DNA of 64,000 nt from an uncultured Clostridia bacterium (GCA_946555455.1 CAMNSU010000001.1:80526-144525), one strand, 5' to 3'; numbered from the stretch's first letter, positions 34,928 to 46,045 are shown. A program made the numbers and translations. The notes: generated by a model not told the origin, from the letters alone.

Positions 34928-34957
34928 ATTATACCATCTTGTTACCGCACAGTGCAA
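34928..34957 (-). promoter_or_regulatory. Promoter of the solute-binding protein gene
   Basis: Minus-strand TTGCAC (34957-34952), 18-base spacer, TATAAT (34933-34928). Confidence 0.65.
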
Positions 34958-35081
34958 GAATTAATATCTAAAATGCTGTATCAAAACCTGAAATCATTTT
35001 CATTTTTCCCTTATTTCATACGGGTTTACAGGCTTTTTCCCGCCAAACATTCCCATGGATTGCAACTGGAAGCGCGTGCAT

Positions 35082-35112
35082 AAAAAGGCAGAGCTGGAAA
35101 CGTCTCTGTGCC
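35082..35112 (-). terminator. Second terminator after the diguanylate cyclase gene
   Basis: GGCACAGAG and CTCTGCC pair on the minus strand (35112-35104 with 35093-35087), followed by five T. It lies in tandem with the stem at 35114-35158. Confidence 0.65.
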
Positions 35113-35113
35113 G

Positions 35114-35158
35114 CAAAAAAAGAACTAGGCATGAAAGATTTGACTCTCTCATGCCTAG
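35114..35158 (-). terminator. Terminator of the diguanylate cyclase gene
   Basis: CTAGGCATGA (35125-35134) pairs with TCATGCCTAG (35149-35158), followed by TTCTTTTTTT on the minus strand. The stem bases resemble the CCTAGGCATGAG flank of some interspersed motif copies. Confidence 0.82.
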
Positions 35159-35166
35159 CCGGATTA

Positions 35167-36102
35167 TCAATTGTCCGATTCAGAAAAAAATGTGAAGGAA
35201 CTTCTTTTTATTTTAGAACGATAGAGTGCCGTATCAGCTTTTTGAAATAAATCCTCATAAGTGGTTGCATTCTGTGGATATATCGCAATACCAATACTTG
35301 TTGTGAGGGAATGCGCGCCGTTTTGAAACCGAACAATCGGTTTTAGTTTCTCGCATAGCCATGTCCTACCGGGAAAATCTCGAATAAAAATCATAAACTC
35401 ATCTCCGCCGAATCGTCCCAAAACATCGGATGCTCTAAACGTTTTTTTGACTAAAGCCGCAAGTTCTTTAATCGCTTTATCCCCTTCATAATAACCGTAG
35501 GTATCATTATAGCTTTTGAAGTTGTCAATATCCAATAACACAAATGCATGATTGAGCTGTTCTTCCTGACATAAAAACTTTTTAATTCGTCTGATGGAAT
35601 ATTCTTTATTATACAAGCCCGTAAAAGCATCCATGGTAGCTTTCTGTTTTAATAAATCATTTTGACTTTTCATGTGTGAAATATCTGTTATTACACCAAT
35701 CATTTTAACAGGCTTACCTTCTTGTAAGACCGGCGTTACATCAATTTTACACCATATGAAATCAGAACCGCCGGCGCGCATTCGCGCTTCATAAGTGATA
35801 GACTTTCCGCTTAAAATGTGGTTAAACGCATCTTCAATCACAGTTTCGTCATCAGGATGGGAAAAGTAATTGGATACAGCCAATCGATACTCCTCCGGAC
35901 TTAGCTTGCTGTAGGGTCGAACATCGTTTAAAATAACGTCATCCGAAACACCGAATATATCTTCTGCGTTTTCAAAAAAAGTATATAGCTGCCGCGCAAG
36001 GTCAACTTCAAACACACATATCTTTGCGGCTTTCAGCGCGATTGTTAATCGTTCTTTAAACAAATTTATTTCATCCATATCGGCGGTATTCTGTAGCTGC
36101 AT
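35167..36102 (-). CDS. Diguanylate cyclase with N-terminal PAS domain
   Basis: 311 residues. PAS/PAC sensor (about 20-145; ends GVITDISHMKSQ) and a GGDEF domain (about 155-311) with MDAFTGLYNKEY, FVLLDIDNFKSYNDTYGYYEGD and GRFGGDEFM. The inhibitory I-site RASD lies five residues before GGDEF. It should make cyclic di-GMP from GTP in the cytoplasm; no membrane segment is seen. ATG 36102 is preferred (GGAG ten bases upstream) over the in-frame GTG at 36111. No c-di-GMP riboswitch or effector was recognised in the window, although the surface genes nearby are possible targets. Confidence 0.92.
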   Translation of the reverse strand: MQLQNTADMDEINLFKERLTIALKAAKICVFEVDLARQLYTFFENAEDIFGVSDDVILNDVRPYSKLSPEEYRLAVSNYFSHPDDETVIEDAFNHILSGKSITYEARMRAGGSDFIWCKIDVTPVLQEGKPVKMIGVITDISHMKSQNDLLKQKATMDAFTGLYNKEYSIRRIKKFLCQEEQLNHAFVLLDIDNFKSYNDTYGYYEGDKAIKELAALVKKTFRASDVLGRFGGDEFMIFIRDFPGRTWLCEKLKPIVRFQNGAHSLTTSIGIAIYPQNATTYEDLFQKADTALYRSKIKRSSFTFFSESDN

Positions 36103-36190
36103 AAAATTCACGCTCCTTAGAGATATCGTTTCAATATTCTTTTTTATCTGTCATCATCAACTGCAAATTTGCCATACTGCGGCTATACCA

Positions 36191-36733
36191 TCACTTGTCA
36201 AGAGAGGGTAGGGTTATCCAATAAATATCCATCATTTTTCCGTCTGTATAAGGCTTTGTTTCTGTCCATTTTGCACCGCACGCTTCCATTGTCCTTTTGG
36301 ACGTCGTATTGTCGCAGTAACACCCCAGCATCACTTTTTCCAGCCCAATTTCCCTAGTGAACGCAAGCGCTTGCCGCAGCATTTGCACGGCATAACCTTT
36401 GCGCCGCTCGCCGGGACGGACAGCATACCCGATATGCCCGCCATATTGAGACAAAAACGGCTGCTTGATACTGTGACGGACATCAATGATACCAACAATT
36501 GCCCCATCGCTCTCCCGCACAGCAAAAAATGTACTGCTGACGACCCAATCGCTGCTTACTGTTCGGGGATTGTTATTGTTTCTTATATTCTTCAGCCATG
36601 GCAAATACTCCATTTGGTCGAGCAGTGCACTGCCGTTTATGATTGGTTCACCATGTTCCAAAAATTCATTTTTAAATGCTTCTGCCGCCGCCTGATGTGC
36701 TTCTGTCGGCGTGACCAATTTCAATGTTTCCAT
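36191..36733 (-). CDS. GNAT-family N-acetyltransferase
   Basis: 180 residues. GHIGYAVRPGERRKGYAVQM (about 103-122) is the acetyl-CoA binding motif and LGCYCDNTTSKRTMEACGA is the following GNAT strand-helix. Most like the ribosomal-protein/amino-sugar acetyltransferase type; substrate unknown. ATG 36733 has AGGAGG at good spacing. The frame is open for 49 codons upstream, but that part covers an interspersed repeat and is not coding. Confidence 0.86.
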   Translation of the reverse strand: METLKLVTPTEAHQAAAEAFKNEFLEHGEPIINGSALLDQMEYLPWLKNIRNNNNPRTVSSDWVVSSTFFAVRESDGAIVGIIDVRHSIKQPFLSQYGGHIGYAVRPGERRKGYAVQMLRQALAFTREIGLEKVMLGCYCDNTTSKRTMEACGAKWTETKPYTDGKMMDIYWITLPSLDK

Positions 36734-36847
36734 AGCGGTTTCCTCCTGTATCATTCCATAAAAATCTCCTCTGTTACCAGACACAGCACGCTGTTTACTC
36801 GGCAGGGAAAAGGCATCTGCAAACACGCGGACTGCCCTAGGCATGAG

Positions 36848-36867
36848 ATTCAACTTTTGTTTGCCGA
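36848..36867 (-). repeat. Interspersed 20-bp motif, copy 4
   Basis: Minus-strand copy with changes at the first bases and GTTGAAT for GTCGAAT. Flanked by CCTAGGCATGAG. It lies 28 bases after the stop of the AraC gene. Confidence 0.7.
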
Positions 36868-36895
36868 ACCGCTCTACCATGATATCATCAATGTG

Positions 36896-39247
36896 TTATT
36901 GTTTTTTGTTGTGTGTTTCCTTATAGATGCCCGGCGTGACGCCAACATATTTTTTAAACAGACGGCTGAAGGTAATACGACCGGAATATCCCACCTCCGC
37001 CGCAATCTGTTCCATATTTGCATCCGGCTGACTGCTCAGCAGTTCTTTTGCTTTTTCAATACGCACATAATTGATATAGTCCAAAATGGATTGTCCTGCT
37101 TGTGCTTTAAACTGTTTCGATAAATAAGACGGCGCCATGGAAAACTGTTCGCCCAAATAGGTTACATTTAAATTTACATCCATATAATGCTCCTGCACAA
37201 ATTCCATAATTCCCGCTTGAATAGACTTCGTATTATTTTTATTTGCATCTTTCACATAAGTACAAATCGTTTGCAGCAACTTGTCCGTCTCTTCACGCAG
37301 ATGATTCACGCTATTACATTCCAGCAACGCATAAACCGGCTTCATATCGCTGAAATCTTGCATATTGTTATCACCGGCTGCCAGTTCGTTCACAGCGCGC
37401 ATGATGGTACACACAATGTCTACCATAAAACATTTCACAACGCCAACGGTATATTGCGATTCCACAAAATTGCTCTGGAACACTTTATCCAAAACATATT
37501 TTGCACGTTCATAGTCGCCGTCTTGAATGGCTTCAATCAAATTTTGTTCATCTTTCAAAGAATATTGATATAGACGCGAATCGGGTGCATCACCAATATC
37601 CGCATAACAAGGATATCCGGGTGCGTCCATCACCTGTTTATATTCCATTGCTTCCAGCGCTTCAATATAGGAGGTCTGGATTTGGTTCACATTTTGATAT
37701 CCGGTTCCATAAGCGGCCGCTGTATACATATGAAAATGCTGCATCGTTGCCTCACAAACCGATGCTGTCAGAGCACGCGCCGTTTCTTTCCAGTCCCGCG
37801 GCGCATCTGGTGCAGTTTCCAGCAAGCAAACCACCATATCTTCAATTTCCGCCACATGACCTGCCGCCATTTGTCCGCTCAAGTCCTCTACGATATTGGA
37901 GAGAATATATTGTGATAAACGAAAACGTTCTTTTTCCGTGATGTCGGTATCCTCTATGAAAAGTTCTGAAATATCCTCGTTGCTAAATACAACTACGGTA
38001 AAAATACCATTTCCCAACAGGATTCCAACGTTTTTTAATTTTTGATATGCTTCCGCTGCATTTTCAAATTTGCCTTTCAGAAGTTTTATCAATGCTTCCG
38101 TTTTCATGTTATTCTTTTGCTGTCTTAATGTACTGGCAATATAGGTTTTTTCTTTCAGCAAGTCCTTCATGGTATCTTGAATATAATAATATTCATTTTT
38201 TGTCCCGCTATATTCTTCTCCGGAGTTTTCCGCAATGGAATGAATCAATTCTTTAATGGGATTATAGCTGTTTTTCATGAAATAGTAGGCAATGATTAGC
38301 TGCAACAAAACCACTAAAGCTATCGACCAAATACTAATGTTGCGCAGTCTTGCCAGTTTGTTCCAAAAAATATTTGCACGCACGCAGGAAACCACTTTCC
38401 AGCCATGCACCCCAATATCTGCATAGGTTTCCACCATTTTTTTGCCTTCCACATTATGATAGAGCGTACCTTCCGGTTCTGTCATGTCGACATAACGGAT
38501 TTGCTGCGGCAAGTTGCTTTGTCCGTATTGACAAATCAGTTTATCCCCTTCTCCCAACACATAGATGGTTTCATGTTCGGCAATTTGGCTATCGTCCACA
38601 TCCAGCAATATCTTTTCTTTTACCTGTACGCCCACTACTGCCGTCTTGTGATAACGGTTTGATATAGGAAGCTGTTGTCCAAATTCCAATCGCGCCTGCG
38701 CGTCCGTTCTTTCCCGCCGATGAATTTGATATGCATTGTCACTTTCTTCCAGCAAGCTGTTCTTCCACTGTGCGAACGTTATTGTTCCATCTGCTATGTA
38801 ACGTTCAAAAAAACGCGAAGCAGATAACGCTTCCTGCGGTGTTACCACCATGTCGCTGTTCCTGAAATATACAAACACGATATCTGTAAAATTAATACCG
38901 TTGACATAGTTTCTTATGTTATCCATAGCTTGCATCATTTGATAACTTTTTTCGCCTTCTATCGGGCCTTCTACTTCTAAAAACTTTAGTACCTGTGGGT
39001 CAAGCGATATTCCCACTAATATTTTGTCTATTGTATCAAGTTTTGCGCGCATACCTTTTTTTAAACTGTTCAAATTCAACTGGGCATAGTGTGCAACCTC
39101 TGTTTCCACTTCTGTATAAATTTGCATATAGCTGATAGCACTAATACTAATTTGAACCACAATTAACAAAACATAGGACAATATCCAAGTGAACAAAATG
39201 CTTTTTTTCTGAAAAATTGCTTGAAATGAATACCGCTTTTTGTTCAT
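36896..39247 (-). CDS. Membrane-anchored AraC-family regulator with extracellular sensor
   Basis: 783 residues. Transmembrane helix near 15-40, extracellular sensor region (about 45-295), second helix (about 300-320, IALVVLLQLIIAYYFM), an intracellular linker and a C-terminal AraC DNA-binding domain (about 685-783) with LGEQFSMAPSYLSKQFKAQ and AEVGYSGRITFSRLFKKYVG. This architecture is typical of Firmicutes one-component regulators of glycan-uptake loci placed next to solute-binding protein genes. A probable target is the binding protein/lyase group downstream. ATG 39247 has AGGAGG upstream; the promoter is about 240 bases away. Confidence 0.9.
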   Translation of the reverse strand: MNKKRYSFQAIFQKKSILFTWILSYVLLIVVQISISAISYMQIYTEVETEVAHYAQLNLNSLKKGMRAKLDTIDKILVGISLDPQVLKFLEVEGPIEGEKSYQMMQAMDNIRNYVNGINFTDIVFVYFRNSDMVVTPQEALSASRFFERYIADGTITFAQWKNSLLEESDNAYQIHRRERTDAQARLEFGQQLPISNRYHKTAVVGVQVKEKILLDVDDSQIAEHETIYVLGEGDKLICQYGQSNLPQQIRYVDMTEPEGTLYHNVEGKKMVETYADIGVHGWKVVSCVRANIFWNKLARLRNISIWSIALVVLLQLIIAYYFMKNSYNPIKELIHSIAENSGEEYSGTKNEYYYIQDTMKDLLKEKTYIASTLRQQKNNMKTEALIKLLKGKFENAAEAYQKLKNVGILLGNGIFTVVVFSNEDISELFIEDTDITEKERFRLSQYILSNIVEDLSGQMAAGHVAEIEDMVVCLLETAPDAPRDWKETARALTASVCEATMQHFHMYTAAAYGTGYQNVNQIQTSYIEALEAMEYKQVMDAPGYPCYADIGDAPDSRLYQYSLKDEQNLIEAIQDGDYERAKYVLDKVFQSNFVESQYTVGVVKCFMVDIVCTIMRAVNELAAGDNNMQDFSDMKPVYALLECNSVNHLREETDKLLQTICTYVKDANKNNTKSIQAGIMEFVQEHYMDVNLNVTYLGEQFSMAPSYLSKQFKAQAGQSILDYINYVRIEKAKELLSSQPDANMEQIAAEVGYSGRITFSRLFKKYVGVTPGIYKETHNKKQ

Positions 39248-39486
39248 CTCTTTTCCTCCTGTTCTTATCACAAGATTACATATATTCCCCCACTGTTTTC
39301 ACCCTCTGTTAAACAAAACAATCCTTTCCTATGATTCTTTCTTGCCGTGCAATGTCTCCTTTGCCTAATGGGCGGCTTTTTGGCAAATGCGGAAACGGAC
39401 GCTCTTTTCCAAGGGAGATTTTTTCGATTATCCTATTGCCGCTGATACAGTCCCATATTACTATTCTCGCGGCTGATGCTATTAAT

Positions 39487-39515
39487 AGTCTATCATAATC
39501 TATTCCCTCTGTCAA
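39487..39515 (-). promoter_or_regulatory. Promoter of the AraC-type gene with a 230-nt leader
   Basis: Minus-strand TTGACA (39515-39510), 17-base spacer, TAGACT (39492-39487). The region 39248-39480 would be an untranslated leader. Bases 39516-39984 carry no recognisable gene or RNA. Confidence 0.6.
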
Positions 39516-39984
39516 TATTACAAAACTGTTCCAGCCGGCATCTTATTTATAATGCTACAACTTATAAAATTACAACCCGACATCTATTGTAAACTATAAT
39601 AACATTTTTTCAGTTCACATCACAAAGCCACATTTCACACCGGCAGATTCTTTTTTAATGTTTTCTTGATTCTCTTTTTATAGCATTCTGCTGCGACTTA
39701 AAGTCTGTTTCTCCTACGCTTATTTTTTATGGGCATGAAAAGAGCTGGATAATGTATGTATCTCCTGTCTCATATTACCCACCTCTTTGATGATCTGGTT
39801 TCACTTATCTATATAGCGATATAGGCAAATGCGGCAGATTGCATTTAGTATCTTGCTTTACTTGTCTATATCAGCATCAGCAAACCTGTCAAATCCGTTT
39901 TTCCATTTTCCTTTTCCATGGGTGAGCATATATACCTTTATAAGAGAAGGCGGCATATAGCAGATAATTTTTATCTGATATAGC

Positions 39985-40017
39985 AAAAAAAGCTGCCGCA
40001 AAGCGGCAGCTTTTTTT
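39985..40017 (-). terminator. Terminator of the S-layer gene
   Basis: 15-base stem (39985-39999 with 40003-40017) with a triple-A loop; T run on both strands. Confidence 0.88.
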
Positions 40018-40042
40018 ATAATCATATGACAACTGTCATATC

Positions 40043-43000
40043 TTATTTTGTTTTAATGATAACAGCGTCTTTTGCGATATCTTCGATAACACGAACGAAT
40101 ACGTAGTCACCAGCAACATCGCCGCCTACTTCTCTATCGTAGTCCAGATCGCCCAGGTCACTTTCAACGATTCTCGGGTCTCTGCCTTCAAATTTGTCGA
40201 ATACTGTAACATTTGCATTTCTGAATGTTACATCAATATAATCAGAGAAGCTTTCATCATCTGTGTCCGCAGCATCATTTTTCACCAGTTTTACAGAACT
40301 GTTGCGCAGATCTCTTGCATAACCGAAATAGAATTTAACGTTATCTTTATTCGGTGCTGTATCCAGCAATTTGTCTTCGCCTACAATGGAATCTGTGATA
40401 TCCAAAGTAGCTGGCGTTTTGATGTTGTTGCTACCATCAAACTGATCTGCTACAGAGAAGATTTTTGCAATCGCTCTCAGTTCGTCGCCAGCGCCGCTCT
40501 GGTAAACCACAACGTCACCTTTTGCGAAGTTCGCAGATTTTACTACATTGCCTGCAGCATCCAGACTGAATCTATCAGTGTCATCGCCAACCAATACGTT
40601 AACTTCTTCACCGTTCATCAGACCAGTCAGTCTTATTACGTTGTCGCCGTTTGCATTTGTTGTGCTAGATACACCTGTGATAACCATCATGTTGGAATTT
40701 GCAACCAATGCATTAACAAGGTTCTGACCAACAATCATTTTTGCCTGACTGTCATCGTCACAGTTAATTGCATATGCGCTAATTTCCTGACTGTCTACCA
40801 GTGCATCTTTCTTCATAACAGTGATATCGTTTTCGTCCAGAGCTGTTGTCAAATCGTCAACATCAATGCTGAACAACAGAGTTTTGTCAGTCATATAAAC
40901 GCCCGCAGCAGCATCTGTATTCACATTATAGGTAGCTGCTTTAATCTGGAATGCAGTATATGCATATCCGTCATCACGCAGTGTTTTAGAACGACGCGGT
41001 TCCAGATTCAGTTTGTAGATTTTGCCATCAGAGTTCAGGTCATAAGCTACCGGTGCATTTACAATGTAGTTGCCAGTAGTATTTTCACCATTCATCTCCG
41101 GTACAATATCTTTCAAAGTAAATGTACCATCTTCGTTGGTATCTGCAGTGATATCCAATACATCATAATCTGTCGGAACCAGACTATCAGATGTTGTAGA
41201 AGTATCAGCTTCGTTGATGGTTACTCTGTTTGCAAATTCATAAACTACGAATTCGCCTTCTTCGTTCATCATCTGAATCTGTTTTGTTGTGCTAATTCCG
41301 CTACCTTGACCAATCTTGGTTGCGAAACCAACTTTCATGTTGTTTACGATAGCGGATTTATCCATGTAGAAGATATTTCCTCTAGCGTTGATATAGAATA
41401 CAGCCGATGTATTTGTTCTCAGCTGATCAAAGCTAATTCCACCATTGTTGGTTTCAACTTTGTAAGATTTACCGTCAACAGTGATTTCTTTGTCAGAATC
41501 GCTGATTTCAGTGATTTTACCTTCAACTTTGTTGTCCATAACAACAACTTTACCAGTAATCATTTTGTTGTCTTCAACGATACCTTTTCTGATGCTCAAA
41601 ACAGAACCTGTTTTGATATCTTCAAATTTAGCTTCTGTGCCGTCTGCATTTTCGATTGTGAAAGAAGCATTTCTTTCAGTCGGATCCAGATACAGTGCAC
41701 CAGCATTGTTTTTGGATGTTACTCTGTAGGTGTTAGCATTCACCATATCAACAACCATGTCGGTGTAGAAATCAATGTATGCAACATCATATTCAGAATC
41801 TGTATCATTGTTCAGTAATTCTACATCAAAGCCCAGATCATTTTCCAAAGCTTCATCAATCAATTTTGCAAATACATCCATTGCTTCGTCGCTAGAATCA
41901 ATAGAAATGCCTTTCAAAATTGCTTCAACACTGGAACGACCGTTTGTAAAGCTGATATCGTTTACATACAGAGAGAATTCTTTCGGATCCAGAGTTGCTC
42001 TTGTGTAAGAACTGCTGTTTTCAGCATTGTCATAGAAAGAAACTTCCGGAGTAGCTTTTGTCATGTCAGTATATCTGGAATAGATATCTTCGCTTGCAAA
42101 TTTTACTTCTTCAATTCTGCTTGTTTTTTCAACAATCGCTTTGATTACTACATCGTCATCATAAGCGCCTTCCAGATAAGCGATAACCGGTTTGTTCAGA
42201 TAAGACTGAGCGTCGGTTGTGCCAACAGAAACTTTGTCTTCAACCCATGTCAGGTCAGAATAAGTTGTGCTAGCAGCCGGGTCGGAAATCATCAGTTTGC
42301 CATCATATGCAATGTAGTGTTTGTTGACACGCAGACGAACCTGGTCGGGCTGCAGAGCATTGCTGCTACCTGTGCTTCCCGGGATTTCCAGGATAGTAGC
42401 TTCAACTTTTGTCAGACCCAGAGAATCCAACAGGATTTTGTCGCCAGGCTGATACTGAACAGAACCTGTTCCGTAGGAAACCTGTTCCATCAACGGTACA
42501 TCCAAAGAGTTGTAAGCCAGTCTTGCAACAGTTCCACGGTTAGCGATTGCACCTGTTGCACCAGAAACACCTTTTGTGATGTTTGTCTGGGAAGCAACTG
42601 TTAAATAACCAACCGGATAACCCATGGATTCAGCCTGCGGGCCATAACCCAGAGCTGCAACTACCATTTTAACTGCTTCTTCAAATTTTACGTTTTCTTC
42701 GGGCAGGAACAGACCGCCGCCGACACCATTGATGATGCCCTGCTGGGAAGCCATGTTAATATATCCACTTGCCCAGGAATCAGCAGGAACGTCAGAGAAA
42801 ATGGTTTGTCCTTTTGCACTGTTCGCTGCATCTTCCAATCCTTTGATACGGCATACAATTGCAGCAAATTCTGCTCTTGTAATGTTGCCTTCCGGTTTTA
42901 CTGTTCCATCGTCATATCCTTTCAGGATACCCAGATCAGCCAATACCGATACTGCTTCTGCGTAGCTTGCAGTTTTGTCCAGATCAGAGAAAGAAGCCGC

Positions 43001-43069
43001 AAATGCGTTCGTTCCAATGATCATCGCAAAAGCAAGAACTACGGCAAGAACCTTTTTCAGATTCTTCAT
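40043..43069 (-). CDS. Probable main S-layer protein with N-terminal SLH domains
   Basis: 1008 residues. Signal peptide ending TNAFA, then three SLH domains (about 25-200): SFSDLDKTASYAEAVSVLAD...ITRAEFAAIVCRI, IFSDVPADSWASGYINMASQ...EEAVKMVVAALGY, and a third less typical one. The remaining 800 residues are Asp/Asn/Thr-rich and Cys-poor, as expected for a self-assembling array protein. Base composition and codon use are more AT-rich and biased than in the neighbouring genes, consistent with very high expression. ATG 43069 has AGGAGG at ideal distance. Two promoters lie upstream, at 43156 and 43366. Confidence 0.88.
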   Translation of the reverse strand: MKNLKKVLAVVLAFAMIIGTNAFAASFSDLDKTASYAEAVSVLADLGILKGYDDGTVKPEGNITRAEFAAIVCRIKGLEDAANSAKGQTIFSDVPADSWASGYINMASQQGIINGVGGGLFLPEENVKFEEAVKMVVAALGYGPQAESMGYPVGYLTVASQTNITKGVSGATGAIANRGTVARLAYNSLDVPLMEQVSYGTGSVQYQPGDKILLDSLGLTKVEATILEIPGSTGSSNALQPDQVRLRVNKHYIAYDGKLMISDPAASTTYSDLTWVEDKVSVGTTDAQSYLNKPVIAYLEGAYDDDVVIKAIVEKTSRIEEVKFASEDIYSRYTDMTKATPEVSFYDNAENSSSYTRATLDPKEFSLYVNDISFTNGRSSVEAILKGISIDSSDEAMDVFAKLIDEALENDLGFDVELLNNDTDSEYDVAYIDFYTDMVVDMVNANTYRVTSKNNAGALYLDPTERNASFTIENADGTEAKFEDIKTGSVLSIRKGIVEDNKMITGKVVVMDNKVEGKITEISDSDKEITVDGKSYKVETNNGGISFDQLRTNTSAVFYINARGNIFYMDKSAIVNNMKVGFATKIGQGSGISTTKQIQMMNEEGEFVVYEFANRVTINEADTSTTSDSLVPTDYDVLDITADTNEDGTFTLKDIVPEMNGENTTGNYIVNAPVAYDLNSDGKIYKLNLEPRRSKTLRDDGYAYTAFQIKAATYNVNTDAAAGVYMTDKTLLFSIDVDDLTTALDENDITVMKKDALVDSQEISAYAINCDDDSQAKMIVGQNLVNALVANSNMMVITGVSSTTNANGDNVIRLTGLMNGEEVNVLVGDDTDRFSLDAAGNVVKSANFAKGDVVVYQSGAGDELRAIAKIFSVADQFDGSNNIKTPATLDITDSIVGEDKLLDTAPNKDNVKFYFGYARDLRNSSVKLVKNDAADTDDESFSDYIDVTFRNANVTVFDKFEGRDPRIVESDLGDLDYDREVGGDVAGDYVFVRVIEDIAKDAVIIKTK

Positions 43070-43155
43070 TGTAAATTCCTCCTTATTGATAAAAAAATTC
43101 TCCACCTATGTAAAGGCGTTGGCATACAAGCTACCCGCCTAATGCCGATATGGTG

Positions 43156-43185
43156 ATTATACCACTACAATGTCCATGCTGTCAA
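43156..43185 (-). promoter_or_regulatory. Proximal promoter of the S-layer gene
   Basis: Minus-strand TTGACA (43185-43180), 18-base spacer, TATAAT (43161-43156). The leader of about 80 nt contains GGCAT...ATGCC, which can form a hairpin. Confidence 0.8.
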
Positions 43186-43365
43186 GTCTCTGGAGCACTT
43201 GTAATAAAAATGTAACGTAACAGAACTTTATTTCCCTTGACATAACGCCGTTCTGCCTGTTTCTTTTCCTTTCAGGCGCCGCCGCGCACCTGACATTCGC
43301 ATCTTATGTAGTGATATTTGCCGCTTACGCGGCATTTTTTGGATGAGAGTTCCAACTCTTGAACC

Positions 43366-43394
43366 ATTATAACATATATTTTTTCTAAGGTCAA
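43366..43394 (-). promoter_or_regulatory. Distal promoter of the S-layer gene
   Basis: Minus-strand TTGACC (43394-43389), 17-base spacer, TATAAT (43371-43366). Its transcript would have a 290-nt leader with hairpins at GAGTT/AACTC, TGCCGC/GCGGCA and TCAGG/CCTGA. The rest of 43395-43844 holds only the inverted repeat GCGTCT (43484-43489) / AGACGC (43534-43539). Confidence 0.65.
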
Positions 43395-43844
43395 TGGGAA
43401 ATCTATCTTTTTTCAGTTTTGTATATCTTTGAAAGTTTTTCGCACCACTTTAAATTATAATTTGTTTATAATTCCTAAGAAATGCGTCTGAAAGACCTCC
43501 CAAGGTCGTTCCCCTCACTCATTACAGTTTGTTAGACGCGCCGTTTTTCAATTTGTTCCCGTTTTTTTTAATTTTTTTTATTTCCCAGGTAATTTTTTTA
43601 TTTATCTCATCATCGCGGCGCGGCTATGATGTGGTTTCCGGCGTTGTACAGATGATATTCCCTCACCGGTATTCCTCCACCGCCTTCGGCACAAATATCC
43701 CTGTGATTCGCTTCTCCCAAGGGAGACTAATCGGAAACGCCAGTATGTTGAGTTTCTTCATTATATACCAGAAACCTTATCTATCAGAAACCTTTACCCA
43801 TATATTAAAAAATCTTTTATTTAGGCATCTTTACCCGATTTTCC

Positions 43845-45449
<1,605 letters not shown>

Positions 45450-45533
45450 TCACGCCTCCTTTTTTCTAAAAAACAGGCTTCGACCTACTTCTTTCCTTTC
45501 AAAGTTTGTCTCAGCCATCTTATTATTTTCCAT
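45450..45533 (-). CDS. Short upstream ORF (27 residues) in front of pyrG
   Basis: 27 codons beginning MENNKMAETNFERK and ending FFRKKEA, strongly charged. TAGGAGAGAA gives a good ribosome binding site before ATG 45533. The TGA lies 3 bases before the pyrG GTG, and the pyrG Shine-Dalgarno lies within its last codons. In the leader, CCTATC pairs with GATAGG and would hide this ORF's ribosome binding site. It may be a leader peptide that couples or regulates pyrG translation. No homologue recognised. Confidence 0.55.
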   Translation of the reverse strand: MENNKMAETNFERKEVGRSLFFRKKEA

Positions 45534-45572
45534 TTCTCTCCTATCATCAGATAGGCAACTACATACCTTATT

Positions 45573-45601
45573 ATTGTAATATGCATTTGGATTTGTGTCA
45601 A
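45573..45601 (-). promoter_or_regulatory. Promoter of the uORF-pyrG unit
   Basis: Minus-strand TTGACA (45601-45596), 17-base spacer, TACAAT (45578-45573). Transcription would begin near 45566. Confidence 0.75.
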
Positions 45602-45704
45602 GTATATTTTTCAACAAAAATTCCCACAGATGTTTTACCATTTCTTCTGATTGCCGTGCTATGGCGCGGCACACAAGCTGCAATATGATTTCGCCCCCGT
45701 TTCT

Positions 45705-45724
45705 TAAGCAAACAAAAGTCGAAC
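45705..45724 (+). repeat. Interspersed 20-bp motif, copy 5, extended to a hairpin
   Basis: TAAGCAAACAAAAGTCGAAC, two differences from the reference. AAAAGTCGAA here pairs with TTCGACTTTTT at about 45736-45746, so this copy forms a terminator-like hairpin of the kind ending in T. Confidence 0.7.
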
Positions 45725-45836
45725 CGCGTGTGGTCTTCGACTTTTTATTTTTGAATGCAAGAAGTAAAAATTTTTGCAAAAAACGGCGTGCTTTTTGCCT
45801 GATTCGCCCAAAAATGAAATATTTTTTATTTATCTA

Positions 45837-45865
45837 TTGCATTTTTCATAAATCTATTGTATACT
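45837..45865 (+). promoter_or_regulatory. Promoter of the THF riboswitch-folT unit
   Basis: TTGCAT (45837-45842), 17-base spacer, TATACT (45860-45865), about 24 bases before the aptamer. Confidence 0.75.
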
Positions 45866-45888
45866 GTTACATGAACAAATGAATAAGT

Positions 45889-45993
45889 GCAGAGTAGGTT
45901 TTGATGCGTTAAGTGATAAAAAGACGGGAAGTTGCTTTTTATACGAAAAATCCATTTCGGTGGATTTGCGGTATCAAGACCGCATTCCGCTGC
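45889..45993 (+). ncRNA. Tetrahydrofolate (THF) riboswitch
   Basis: The class I THF aptamer pattern is complete: GCAGAGTAGG at the 5' side, GCGTTAAGTG, CGGGAAGTTGC, a hairpin ATCCATTTCGGTGGAT, GCGGT, and the closing ACCGCATTCCGCTGC. The 3' closing strand TTCCGCT (45985-45991) can instead pair with AGCGGAA (46058-46064) in the 5' arm of the following terminator. Ligand binding would therefore free the terminator and switch folT off, as known for this class. Confidence 0.92.
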
Positions 45994-46045
45994 TGCTTTT
46001 GCAAAGATACTAGAATCAAATTCCCCCTTATGTGATTTGGTATAG

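Noticed and set aside
36734-36880. N-terminal extension of the acetyltransferase at 36191
   Set aside because: The extra 49 codons translate an interspersed repeat; ATG 36733 has a proper AGGAGG site.
39309-39515. 68-codon minus-strand open frame before the AraC gene
   Set aside because: Its start coincides with the -35 element of a good promoter and there is no ribosome binding site; treated as leader.
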